Source: Enoplolaimus lenunculus
Lineage: Eukaryota; Nematoda; Enoplea; Enoplida; Thoracostomopsidae
NCBI GenBank assembly: GCA_030248215.1
Contig: JASANG010001110.1
Coordinates: forward strand, 1 to 64,000
Reading direction: 5' to 3'
DNA length: 64,000 nucleotides
The notes under the pieces were generated by a model. That model saw nothing but the letters and a program-made list of their open reading frames with translations, was not told where the DNA came from and made no database searches. Every line of letters starts with the position of its first letter. The stretch's first letter is position 1. Positions 10,501 to 18,744 of this stretch are shown here, piece after piece. A program made the translations under genes and the position numbers.

Positions 10501-11189
10501 AAAATACAGTTTTTCAGGAGTAATTCATTTATTACTAGTGACATGTGGTTAAAATGTGCAAACATGAATGTATAAATTACCTCGTCCGGTTGGTTCAAAT
10601 TAGAGATATTTCGGGGTCAGCGAAATATACTTATCTTCAAATTTTATGTACTTTTTTGCATAAAGATATACCTGGAAGCACGGTACCGTTTTTATCATAT
10701 CCCGTCGCGTGACATTTCGTTGATACTCTCATGTTGTGAAATTACTGTTAATGCGTTTGTTTTCAGTTTTGCAATCTTTAAAATTAAGCTATACGTAGTT
10801 TACAAATGTCTGTTTTATGTAATGCTCCTCCGAAATAGAGCACTTGATATATCAGGGTGCAACCGGAATTCCGGTTCCGGTGTTTTTCACCTTAAATCGG
10901 TGATAAAATGTTTTCTAGTTCCGGTTCCTGTTCCTGTTCCGACAAAATTTAGTTCCTGTTGGAACCACCTGCTTCACAATAATATATACGTACCACAGCG
11001 TACCAAAACGCAATAGAAATATTCTCTCATTGATAAAGACGACCAAAAATCTTTTCGTTACGTGTTAACTTACTATCAAAGTCGCCAACGCCAGAACCCA
11101 AAGAAATAAAATGAAACCAATTAAAAGCAACAATCTTTTTCCGCGAATTCCAGTCTGATGCAGCTCCATTTCACTAACTCGAACATAGC
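4557..11189 (-). CDS. SGCB: Beta-sarcoglycan (SGCB), six exons found, first coding exon missing
   Basis: SGCB is a single-pass subunit of the sarcoglycan complex, which braces the dystrophin-glycoprotein complex at the muscle plasma membrane. Exons, 5' to 3' on the minus strand: 11189-11074, 10324-10121, 9937-9895, 5936-5779, 5408-5274, 4769-4557; every junction keeps phase and gives 288 residues. The first exon holds GYVRVSEMELHQTGIRGKR followed by a transmembrane helix (LLLLIGFILFLWVLALATLI), as in the type II topology of the family. The second has NRTIGGYAKEDLTIEG. The fourth has FAITNQFGDVVFDVNYPKF and RLPDGGVHN. The last ends in the cysteine-rich tail VCSCGNGRIFLVPGNKPC, typical of sarcoglycans. 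Human SGCB is 318 residues, so about 20-40 N-terminal residues are missing; an upstream exon ending in phase 1 is needed but was not found. The intron 5937-9894 is almost all LINE. Confidence 0.87.
6040..9815 (+). mobile_element. LINE (non-LTR retrotransposon, RNase H-bearing I/R1/LOA-like group), 5'-truncated, otherwise nearly intact
   Basis: The element runs antisense to SGCB inside its intron 5937-9894. It contains the single long frame described at 6069-9779, a very short 3' UTR and a GAA/AGAAG-rich tail ending near 9815. Domain order is AP-type endonuclease, reverse transcriptase, RNase H, C-terminal zinc knuckle. No ORF1 is present, and the endonuclease lacks its first residues, so the copy is 5'-truncated at about 6040. 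I could not find a convincing target-site duplication. The open 1236-codon frame implies a recent insertion. Clade is inferred from domain content only. Confidence 0.88.
6069..9779 (+). CDS. LINE ORF2-type polyprotein: endonuclease, reverse transcriptase, RNase H, zinc knuckle (1236 aa)
   Basis: The frame is open in-frame from about 6042 (SNRAELE precedes the first ATG), so the ATG at 6069 is only the first Met in a truncated N-terminus. Endonuclease marks: CLQETWL (about residue 15), GDVNCHAETWD (about 124), PDVTIAS, SDHYPI (about 200). Reverse transcriptase: PNSAPGADGIH (about 440), YRPISLTN, LVDFSTAFDTVW, GVPQGTVLSP and the catalytic LFADDVALI (about 665). RNase H: MFTDGSAIES (about 962), KAEQTAM, LTDSQS and the GHASIEGNEEADKLA box. 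The C-terminal knuckle reads CSVC-x8-H-x4-Y: the last metal ligand, Cys in the related copy at 51065, is Tyr here. All RT and RNase H catalytic acidic residues visible to me are kept. The copy may encode an active RT, but lacks ORF1 and the endonuclease N-terminus. Confidence 0.93.
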   Translation: MLLKDRDVDVACLQETWLASDKEFNMKGYNCVRQDRKNPRQGAVIIGGGVVTLVKNGLSFSKDDNRITALDDLSTDAVRIYLHSKGSSLSIANLYVPPIGSTNDARTQNFNPACLPAKGRNAICGDVNCHAETWDPVCREDELGLKLQEWIDGENLVCLNSGEPTRLDHEGNPSTPDVTIASTELLDDTMWRVLQDSYGSDHYPIIIDIAGTSATNVIRQKAQLAYRRANWHVFKMEVDKLLKEKTEGDWVCDDLKAVTKLNRCIVGTMNKAAVIAIPKGGVVNPKPWWDDEVRNAFHNRREHGKLAHRSESDMKNWKDSCRLARRATMKAKREFWRSEVNKLDAKTDNSKVFRTLAAIDGRLKERNSGEALVVAVKTITDSKAKATAFCKMYAGVSNVKCANEDRPALRKLQKIRGKCAGCVYCEPFRANELEHALSKLKPNSAPGADGIHNLMLANISENGKITSLLLFNKVLASGFTPTDWKVATIKPLLKAGKDPAELGSYRPISLTNCVCKVFERMLKTRLSFWLESSNKLSPNQNGFRSLRSTEQQVQRITQYIADGFQNKEKSVMLLVDFSTAFDTVWHAGLLQKLENMKMPRCMYRCIKNFLRGRKAKVEYEYADSSYRPFHGGVPQGTVLSPSLFLCFINDIADELPPKVEVSLFADDVALITRDENKNHAAKRMQEAVHVLEKWAKRWKMTISRGKTEVCYFTKNNKEASHKPNVCYLDGSRVSVTDSPKFLGITFDRTLSFTKHVALMKKKVRGKLSAMKATAGKSWGSAKEDLKAVFLAYIQSAIEYAGGAWMPLATETSMKQLQREQTAGARIIAGPCAGSNEKKPLNEAGLVPLRDRKAILATTAYEKAKRLPPSNPLRTAADSSINERLKSVRSWRETGKAIATDTGLESLPREELVLPNMCPWRRPSNLETNCQLTIEARKTDTPETRKQAAEATLSSLDPPTITMFTDGSAIESFENGGAGIYIKMEDREIRLSLPAGRFTSSYKAEQTAMTKGLYELRNLPLQTTDVIWILTDSQSLVMNLNGGIISIKTKSFENLWTAMSEVCNRVKKVIVQWIPGHASIEGNEEADKLAGEGNRVEQSDAPIDFETAKTTIKRIHRNKLAAELIRAGIRPPPNRDKEANLSRRERRILAQLRCGEKSPILNWYLHHIRKAPNPRCSVCNYEMDDLNHALWDYPIGDSVRHLYLPVKSETVLFDEPANVIHFLRACARLKSGVGYGQ
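9895..9937 (-). CDS. SGCB: 43-nt microexon of beta-sarcoglycan
   Basis: This exon joins the extracellular stem exon (10324-10121, ending in phase 0) to the next (5936-5779, starting with the last two bases of a codon). Its 43 nt supply 14 codons plus one base, exactly the phase needed, and encode ITIVVSGDKGLDRI. This fills the gap seen when the flanking exons are compared with family members. It is bounded by TTTTAG and GTAAGT. It lies about 85 bp beyond the 3' tail of the LINE, so the insertion enlarged the intron just downstream of it without touching its splice sites. Confidence 0.8.
10853..10980. mobile_element. M2 element fragment (left end)
   Basis: It begins CAGGGTGCAACCGGAATTCC and carries several GGTTCCGG/GGTTCCTG units, then fades near 10980 without a recognisable right end. 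It lies in the SGCB intron between exons 10324 and 11074. Confidence 0.6.
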
Positions 11190-12855
11190 CTGCAACAACT
11201 GAGCATATAAACGTACGCAAATACGTAAGAAATTTGCAGCCGTCGTCCGGCAGGTGTGATGAAGTCAGGGAATATTATTCTTACGAAAATTTTGGCATAT
11301 TCGCGCTCAGTTAGACCGGGAGATTAAAAAAGTATTATTTAACTTTTCTTCGAGGGTGTCAAAAGTTTTACACTGCAGATCTTTTGTAATTGTTTGACAC
11401 ACGTGTCTTAACGCAAGTAACAAAATTTAGATAAAACTGATTCTTGCATATAAAACCATACATATAATATACCCTGATTTATGTAACATTGCAGCCTGAT
11501 GACCGAGAAGTGTAAGGTTGCGCTGTCTTGAGGGCAATGTATGTAATTGTTATGTTAGTGCGAAGTAGTTGAAACAATTGACCACGGCTGAATTCAAACG
11601 AGCGACCTTTTGCTAACCGGACCAACGCTCTTACCAACGAGGTATCGCGGCACTGCTTCCATTACTTGTGCTAGCTATTTTCATAGCTACTATGCAGTAT
11701 GTATTACGTGTTGACTTTTTGATGTGTGTATTTTTTATAATTAGGTATTCCATCGTGCAATACCCGACAACAAGAAATTGCTACCAAAGATATCGAAAAA
11801 ATATTGGGTATTCGATATCTAGCAAGACATACCTGCGTGTAGATTTGAATTAGGAACTGGTGACTGCATTTTCTAATGCAGAAATATCAATCAACTAAAG
11901 CAGTGTTATTTGATACCTGTAAAAATCTCGAAAAACTTGAAATTTTGTAGAATGTACGTCTTAAACATGTACAATGTGACTAGCTACGTAAAACACCGCA
12001 TTTGAAAACTTAAGGACGACGGCAAATTTGCTCATGTACAATTTTTATACGTCACCAAGCGAGTAATTTAGAACAAAGGTGAAAATTTTGGTAATTATCA
12101 TAGGTGTCATCGTAAAAGTGCAAAGCACGGTTGTACTGTTAACCCATCTGCCATCGAATTATTCGTTAGCAAATTGATATGTTTTACTTTTTTAAAGAGA
12201 ACAAGACTACGGTTATTGTTTGGAAGTTTTCTGCCGGTTGTTGATGTTTTTGTAGCTACTAAACGTAAGGTGGTAAGGCTACCATCTATTTACGGCAAGT
12301 AATGAGGTATAAAAATAACAACAATAGCCGCGATACACAAAAAATTTTAACAGGTCATAAAAATAGTGTGTTAGAAGAAACGAGAGAAGTCATCTTTATG
12401 CGCTTTTTATAAAGATTCACCGATTGTGAAACAGAAAACTGAGTCAAAGACATGTTTCAACGAAGTATTCAGTATTAGGACTAAAATATTTTGACAATGA
12501 GTTGCCTGACTTACAATTTGAAGGATTTCATTAGTACAAAGAATTTATTGAACTAAAAGGGTTGTATCATTTCGCGATGTAAGGTACAATTTACGTAGTG
12601 TGATTCAACATTATGTCTAAATTTCACTGATAAGGGGTTTGTCGGTCAATTGGAAAAGGATGGTGTTCGACCTAGCACCTTTCAGGTTTTAAGCTACCTA
12701 TTTTCTACACTCGCATGTGCAACGCATCTTTGTAAATTATGCACATAGTGAAGCTTTGTGGATGTACGTACGCATATCACAAAACACTGTAATTTTGCCT
12801 GAATTTTTAGTATTTCGTATGGTCAATACCTAGTAATTCCCGGTTAACCATAGTC
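11190..12855. other. Divergent interval between beta-sarcoglycan and the NEMO/optineurin-like gene
   Basis: The two genes are head to head. The missing first exon of SGCB and both promoters should lie here, but I could not pick them out. The tRNA-like sequence at 11582-11653 is the only repeat recognised. No TATA or CpG-rich block stands out by eye. Confidence 0.4.
11582..11653 (-). repeat. tRNA-derived SINE head or tRNA pseudogene
   Basis: On the minus strand, GCCGCGATACCTCGTTGGTA then AGAGCG resembles a tRNA 5' half with an A box. It is followed by an anticodon-arm-like TTGGTCCGGTTAGCAAAAGG and a B-box-like GTTTGAATTC, 72 nt in all. Only part of the acceptor stem pairs (CCGCG with CGTGG) and the T stem pairs poorly, so a working tRNA is unlikely. 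About 100 bp of unexplained sequence follows on the same strand, as in a SINE body. Confidence 0.5.
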
Positions 12856-15800
12856 ATGGCGGCTTGTGAATTGCAGAGTATTAATGACAAAGATTTACAG
12901 TCGATTCCGGCAAATGAATCTTCGGAAAAGTAAGTTTGTTTAATAGATTTATATGTAGTTGCTCTGCATTTTGAATAGCGCACATTGTTGTGCTAGTGTT
13001 GTTAATTGCGGTAAATGGGAGATCCACCAAATCTGACCTTTAACTTCCACTCAACCCACAGTGGTTGACTTCCGCTCTAATTTTTTCGCCCCAACCTGGT
13101 AAATAACGATTTTTATTTGGTCTGGGTAAGGGTAGATGTGTTCCAAGAGAGTGTGCAAAGCGCAGAAACGCCAATTTAAGAAATGCAGAAAGTTTCTTTT
13201 CTCACCCGCATTTTGCCTCCACCTGTGATAATAAGAAGTATTATTAGCCAGACGCTAATGACGGAATGATGAATCAGGAGAAGAAGAGAGTTTAAGAAAA
13301 GAAAATGTATATATGTGTAATGAAAGAGCATAGTAAATGAAAGAGTATAGTAGTATCATTACGTTAGCCCATTTTGGCAAGTTAGTTTGAAAAGCATGGT
13401 GAGTCCTGAAGGGAAGCATAAATATTGGATTTAGAACCTAACAGTCATGTCTGCTATCCTTGTCATAAGTTTCGGGGATGATGCGTTTTGGCGTCAGGGT
13501 TATTTTTAAGTTAGCAGGGTTCCAACCGGAACTAGATTTTGTCGGAATCGGAATCAAATTTTCTGTCGGAACCGGGATCGGAATCGGAATAAAGTTTTAG
13601 TAATTCTATTAGAAAGTTAAAGGTGTATGACTTTTTGTTGCAGTATGCCTGTTTCCGTTACTGTTCACAGTTTCAGTAAAAATTGTTTATATAGTTGACG
13701 GAATACACGTAACGCCTCGGAAACAAACCGAAACAAGCAAAATCTAAGTTCAATCATATTAAAAACTCATAACCGAAAAAACTGAATTCCGACATCGGAA
13801 CAGCAGTCAGCCGGAATCGGAATGGAAAGTCAAATTTTGCCGGAATTTTAGCCGGAATCGGAATTCCTGTGGAACCCTGAATTATTTAGTCTGTGCGGCT
13901 GCAAGTTGTGAAAAAACGCAGCATAATTTTAATCGGCAACTAGGTTAATTAAAAACCACATCCTTGTGTTTCGGGTCGTGTGTTGTTGTAGTTGCACCAG
14001 CCCTCATCAAGGCAATAGTAATGTTAATTAGTGAGGTTGGTGTTGATAGATCGTGTGGCATTGCCTTGCATTTGAACCCATGCAGAGTATCGTGCGGGCC
14101 TTCTTTGCAACTTGGGCATACGTTGAGTTGGGTTGATTCTTGACTAAAGGCTGCTCAGGAGATTGCAGTAGCCCGACCGCACTTGTGCTAGTCAGCAACG
14201 GTAGCTGTGGAAAAGGGATAGCTCCTATTTATTAATCCTGGGTTACGGACGATTCAGCATTTTGCTCGGTTGGTAGTTTGTAGGGTGTTTCTGGTTGACT
14301 CCGTATGCATTGACTTGATGTTGTTTGTGTACTGCTTTCGGTTAGCAATGCCGTTGGTGGTGTGTTTAGACCTCAGGAAAGACAGAAATGAGCGAAAATT
14401 CGTCATCCTGCTGGTTTCGCCATCATCGGACGTATTACGTGTATAGCGATCTTTAGTGAATTTTGTAACCAGCTATGCCGTAGGTTTAAAACAATTGGGC
14501 TCATATCGGGGATCTAAAATACAGCCACGCATACCCTAATTGTGTATGTTTAGTGTTTCTCATATAAACTTTTATTGCAGTGATGAGTTCGAGGTTGTTC
14601 CGGACCCAAACAATGAAGATGACAGCGACGACGAAGAATTAAACAGGTCCGCATCTGAAGCGAAAGAAGCCTTCGTTATCATACAACAAGAGCATGATGC
14701 TGTTCAAGGTGAGTAATCTGTGAAAAATGAAAAGTAAGGTTTCATGTTCAGTACAGGCGTTAGGGCTGCGCTATACTTTACTAAGCCGGCAAATTTTACC
14801 GGCAGCGTGTTGCAATTTTTTGCCATGCCGCACGCCGGTGTCCGGCGGGGTGTGGCAAGTATAGCGCCACCCTTAATGTAATTTTACTGGACTACAATAT
14901 ATGTGTTGCGTGAAACTTCGGACATGTACAGATAGTAACTTAGTCCAAAATCTAATTACGTATGTATATTAGGTGGTGTATGTCATTTTAGTCGCATTTT
15001 TGCGCTTGCCTTTATTTCCGAGCTTATAATTTACAGCGTTTACAGTATTTTTAAGTACTTGGTAAAACCATAGCTGCGTCGATTTTCGCGTGACAGTAAT
15101 TTGTAGTTAACAAATTCTGTTACGTATTTTAAATATTTGGATTTTTTAAGTTTTGTGTGTTTCTCATGTTAGCGTTGTGATATACGAGTAACAGCTAAAA
15201 TGTCATTGGCTGAAGTTACAGTATGATTTTTATACAACGATTTTTTCTCTAATAAACAAGTTGTGTTAAAATTCTGCAACATGTCAAATAGTTTTTTGTC
15301 ATTGCGTGCGGAATTGATTTTTTCGTGTTTGATTCTATGAATTCCGAGTCTGTACTTTGTCTCATGATTTCTTTTAGCGGAGCTTTCGAAGCAGCACAGT
15401 ATTTTGTTAACAGCCTGTGAAAAACTGGAAAGTTCCAAGATAAGCAGTGCGCAAAAGGTAATCGAATTTATATTGTGGTTATACTGTACATAACAAAATT
15501 GTTCAGAAGTACGTAAGTGAAATAGCGAGAAGTTTTCGGTTTGTGTACCGTGCAATAATCGTTTTCCTTTGCTATATGTTAAAGTTTGGTTAATCGCGGT
15601 TAGTGTAGCTACTAACAAACAGTCGTTTTTATCAACAGATTTTATTTATTGTGATTGTGAGCGGAATGTTTTGTAGCATTTGTTCTATTAGATTGCTGAA
15701 CTGGAAGACAAAGTGTCAACGTTAAAGTCAGAAGTAGCAGCTCGAGATGCGACTATTCAAGACAAGGAAAAAGAGATGAAGGATTACGCGAAATTGAGGT

Positions 15801-18006
15801 AAATATACAGACGATGGCAACTGAAGCTTATTTTGCGATTCTGCAAAGTTTGACTGGAACATAAACAATGTGCACTGATAGATGTTTCGGCAGTTGACAT
15901 CTTGATTCTGTCAATTTAATTGCATGTATTATATATACTCGTACGTAACTCGTAGGTCAACAGTCTAAAGTTTCGATTAGGATCTAAAGAATAGTGCTGC
16001 TGTTTCTGCATTTGTAATGTAGAGACATGTAGAGTCAAATTATTTCACTAGATTATGTATTGTTTTCCTCTATGTTACAGCGAGGAAAGGGACAAGCTGA
16101 TTGCGCAAAACTGTCACATGACGGATTCATTAGAGCGGAAAGAAGCTGAGATAAAACGTTTACGAGATCGAGAAACTGCGGCAGTCGAAGGATTTGTCAG
16201 CGTTCAACAGAGTCAGACAGTTCAAGATGAAATCCTGGCGAATGAGTTGCATCAAGTACGTTTTGTTCTTTCATTTCAGTTGCGAATTAAGTTGTCATTT
16301 TGCAACATTTGATTAGTTACTTGTACATTTTTAATTAGAAATGATCGGGGACCGCAGTCAACAGACATGCACATTTGCTGCAGGCCAATCGGGGCTAAAT
16401 GTTAAATGCAATCAATCCGAATTGGACGTGATGCGTCTTTGAAGCGCTAAATAATATTCTGGTATTTCGGTTATGTCGAAAATTTGTGAAACATGTACAT
16501 TCACTTATTTTTACGTTAATACGGTATATTAAAAGGCTCAGAGTTTCATTTCACAAGCAAGGCACGGTAGTATAGGTAGCCGGAATCGGCTATGTTGAGA
16601 AATTAATATGCATTCGTACGAACGAAATACCGTTGGCCGTGTGGTAGCTCCTTAAATAATCTTCAGTTTTGTGTTTGAATATTAATTATATGTGTAATTT
16701 TACTCACGGAGCAAAGAATATCTTGGTTTGTATGCTCAAATGTATTGGACAACTTTATTGCAGAAGGAACTTCAGCGCATTGAAGAACTGCAACAACGCG
16801 CCCACGAATTGGAACACGGAATGATCAAAGGAGCAGAAGAAAATGAAAAATTGCGAAAAGAAAACAAAGATTTGCGAGATTTGTGTTCAGCGTTGCAAGA
16901 ACAAGTACGTGTTAGCTAAAAGTACGATTTGAAACGTTTGAAAATTATGAGCAGGGTGCAAAGTGTGACTGAATTATACAAGAATCGAAATGGTAATAGG
17001 AAATTGAGCCGAAAATTTTTGATAACGAGTTTTATTATATATTACAGTTAGTACATGCGAGTTATTCATATTTTTGTTGTAATTTGCATGTCATATATAC
17101 GAAATGTGAGCTGAGAACTGATATTGGCACGTTTTCTAATGACACTTAGCAGAAGTGTAAGCAAATTGTACCCAGAACTAGAATAATAGGCGTTAGAAAC
17201 GATGAAAAATTAACATTCCGGTAAATTTTCTTTTTTGAAGCAAAAATTATTGACACGCGAAACTTCTTTATATTTTAGGCAGTTTCCAAATCCTACAGCA
17301 TAAACATTAGGTAGCACAACGGAATCGGAAGATCGGTTACACCCTGAGCCTGAGGATACAAATTGTAATGCAGCCTTAGTTAATGGCCTTATGGCGTGCC
17401 TTTAGGTTGAGCAAGACCGCGCAGATTTGCGTGAAATTCGAAACACCTACGAGGAGCAAGTCCAGATTTTAAAACAGCGAATTCGGACGCTTGTTGCAGC
17501 GCAAGAAACCGCAAATGGTGAATCTTCAAACGAGGTGAGAAGAACTCTACGGAAAACGAATGAAACCTTGTTTACACGTGCAAGTTTTCAGCTGGAATTT
17601 GCTCATACAAATTGAATACACACTTTTGGTCTGAAAATGACTGCGAATTACATGAGCATTGTGGCCACAAAAAACGCAGCTATTGATTTATTTCCGTACG
17701 CACTTGAAAGATTTTTGGATTAAGTTGGCCATGTGGTTTGAAATGTTTTTGTATATTAACAGCCGAAAAAATTAGCAAGTATGATTTATTTACTGGGTGG
17801 TTTAATTTCAGTCTGGATCATCAGAGCAACAAACTTTGCGGTCTTCTGGAAGTAACCATCAGCAAGAACAACAGCAGCAACAATTGCTGTCAAATACAGC
17901 AGCAAATCCATACGTTTGTCCGTATTGTATGTTAGCTATGGCGTCTGAAGCAGATTCTGAATCACATCGATTAGCTTGTGCGGCATTTCAGTGTTCGTTT
18001 GATTGA
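12856..18006 (+). CDS. NEMO/optineurin-type coiled-coil protein with C-terminal C2HC ubiquitin-binding-type zinc finger (342 aa, 8 exons)
   Basis: Exons: 12856-12929, 14581-14708, 15378-15457, 15692-15798, 16081-16255, 16764-16904, 17406-17534, 17812-18006; phases agree throughout. Proteins of this group are dimeric coiled-coil scaffolds that read ubiquitin chains in NF-kB signalling (NEMO) or selective autophagy (optineurin). The N-terminal third is acidic (EDDSDDEE near 37-44) and has a possible LC3-interacting motif, DEFEVV (core F28-V31) behind SSEND. Residues about 95-270 are a near-continuous charged coiled coil (for example KELQRIEELQQRAHELEHGM). A Gln-rich linker leads to CPYC-x12-HRLAC (C314, C317, H330, C334), i.e. 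C-x2-C-x12-H-x3-C, the NEMO/optineurin zinc-finger spacing. A clear UBAN motif is not evident; the nearest is DRADLREIRNTYEEQ at about 238. NEMO and optineurin cannot be told apart here, so no symbol is given. Confidence 0.75.
13515..13879. mobile_element. M2 element in intron 1 of the NEMO/optineurin-like gene
   Basis: The ends CAGGGTTCCAACCGGAA and GGAACCCTG are inverted and imperfect. The body has many GGAATCGG/CCGGAA units. No target duplication could be made out, so this is an older copy. Confidence 0.65.
14763..14872. mobile_element. M4 MITE (PIF/Harbinger-like), full length
   Basis: The ends GGGCTGCGCTATACTT and AAGTATAGCGCCACCC are inverted, flanked by TTA on both sides (14760-14762 and 14873-14875). 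The interior CCGGC-rich arms (GCCGGCAAATTTTACCGGC; CGCCGGTGTCCGGCG) are self-complementary. A 3-bp TTA duplication fits PIF/Harbinger. It sits about 55 bp into intron 2 of the NEMO/optineurin-like gene. Confidence 0.8.
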
Positions 18007-18358
18007 AACAAACTTTTAGTTCCCATCAGAGCCCAGTTGCTGGATGGGTCGGGTCTAAAGGGAGATCTGGTCATGTTTAGGGCTCGTATTCTCCAACGTG
18101 TTTAGCATTTATCACCAGGTTGGTAATAGGTCTTGTAACTTGTGAATTGTAAATGCTGTGGTTGGAAATAATTTGATTTGTTTTTCTTGTTTGTCAAGTT
18201 TTCGACACGCAATTCCATGTGTTCGTTAGTTTGAAAATCAATCGCTAACTGTCAACTGATGATAGATGCTAAACACGTTTGATAATATGGGCTTAGAGCT
18301 TTGTTTTTACAGTGTGTAGCAACTATCGCCAGTTAGCAACATGAAGAGGGTATAATAC

Positions 18359-18744
18359 CAAATAGAGCACGACAACTCTTAAACGAACTTTTGGTGATAT
18401 CAGGAGTAGATTTATATCGCTGTTTAACAAGAGTGTGCAACTGTGTACATTCTGTTCGCAAAAGAATGTACCCAGCGAACGTTGCGTTTTTTGGCCTGCC
18501 CCTCTTTATTAAAGGGGGTATAATTGAGAAGTTTGTTTATTCACATACGCTAACATAACCGCATTGCAAGGTTCCTTCGTTTATATTTCAAAAAAGCCTA
18601 CAAATTTTGCGTTCCAAGCGTATATAACGTTCCCCCTCCAAATGAAATGGGTAAGCAAAAAAATGCAACGCGTGTCGCTTCTTCTCGGTACTTGCATTTT
18701 TCGTTCAGTTGCACACTCTTGTTTAGCGTCATCATCGACTCTTG
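18359..18744. mobile_element. M5 element, single copy
   Basis: It has inverted ends (CAAATAGAG... and ...CATCGACTCTTG) and strong inner arms: AACAAGAGTGTGCAACTG near 18427 against CAGTTGCACACTCTTGTT near 18707, followed inward by GAATGTACCC and GTTGCGTTTTTTGG-type blocks. Short C-run/G-run hairpins lie inside. Flanks are AT-rich and only roughly alike. Confidence 0.7.

Noticed and set aside
11582-11653. Functional tRNA gene
   Set aside because: The T stem and part of the acceptor stem do not pair, and the B box is off consensus.
11200-12850. Candidate first exons of SGCB on the minus strand (for example ATG near 12533 with donor GTAAGT)
   Set aside because: The candidates end in the wrong phase for exon 11189-11074, which needs one leftover base, and have no similarity to known N-termini.
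15169-15618. 149-codon minus-strand frame
   Set aside because: It runs across exon 15378-15457 of the NEMO/optineurin-like gene and its introns on the opposite strand, with no domain or splice support.
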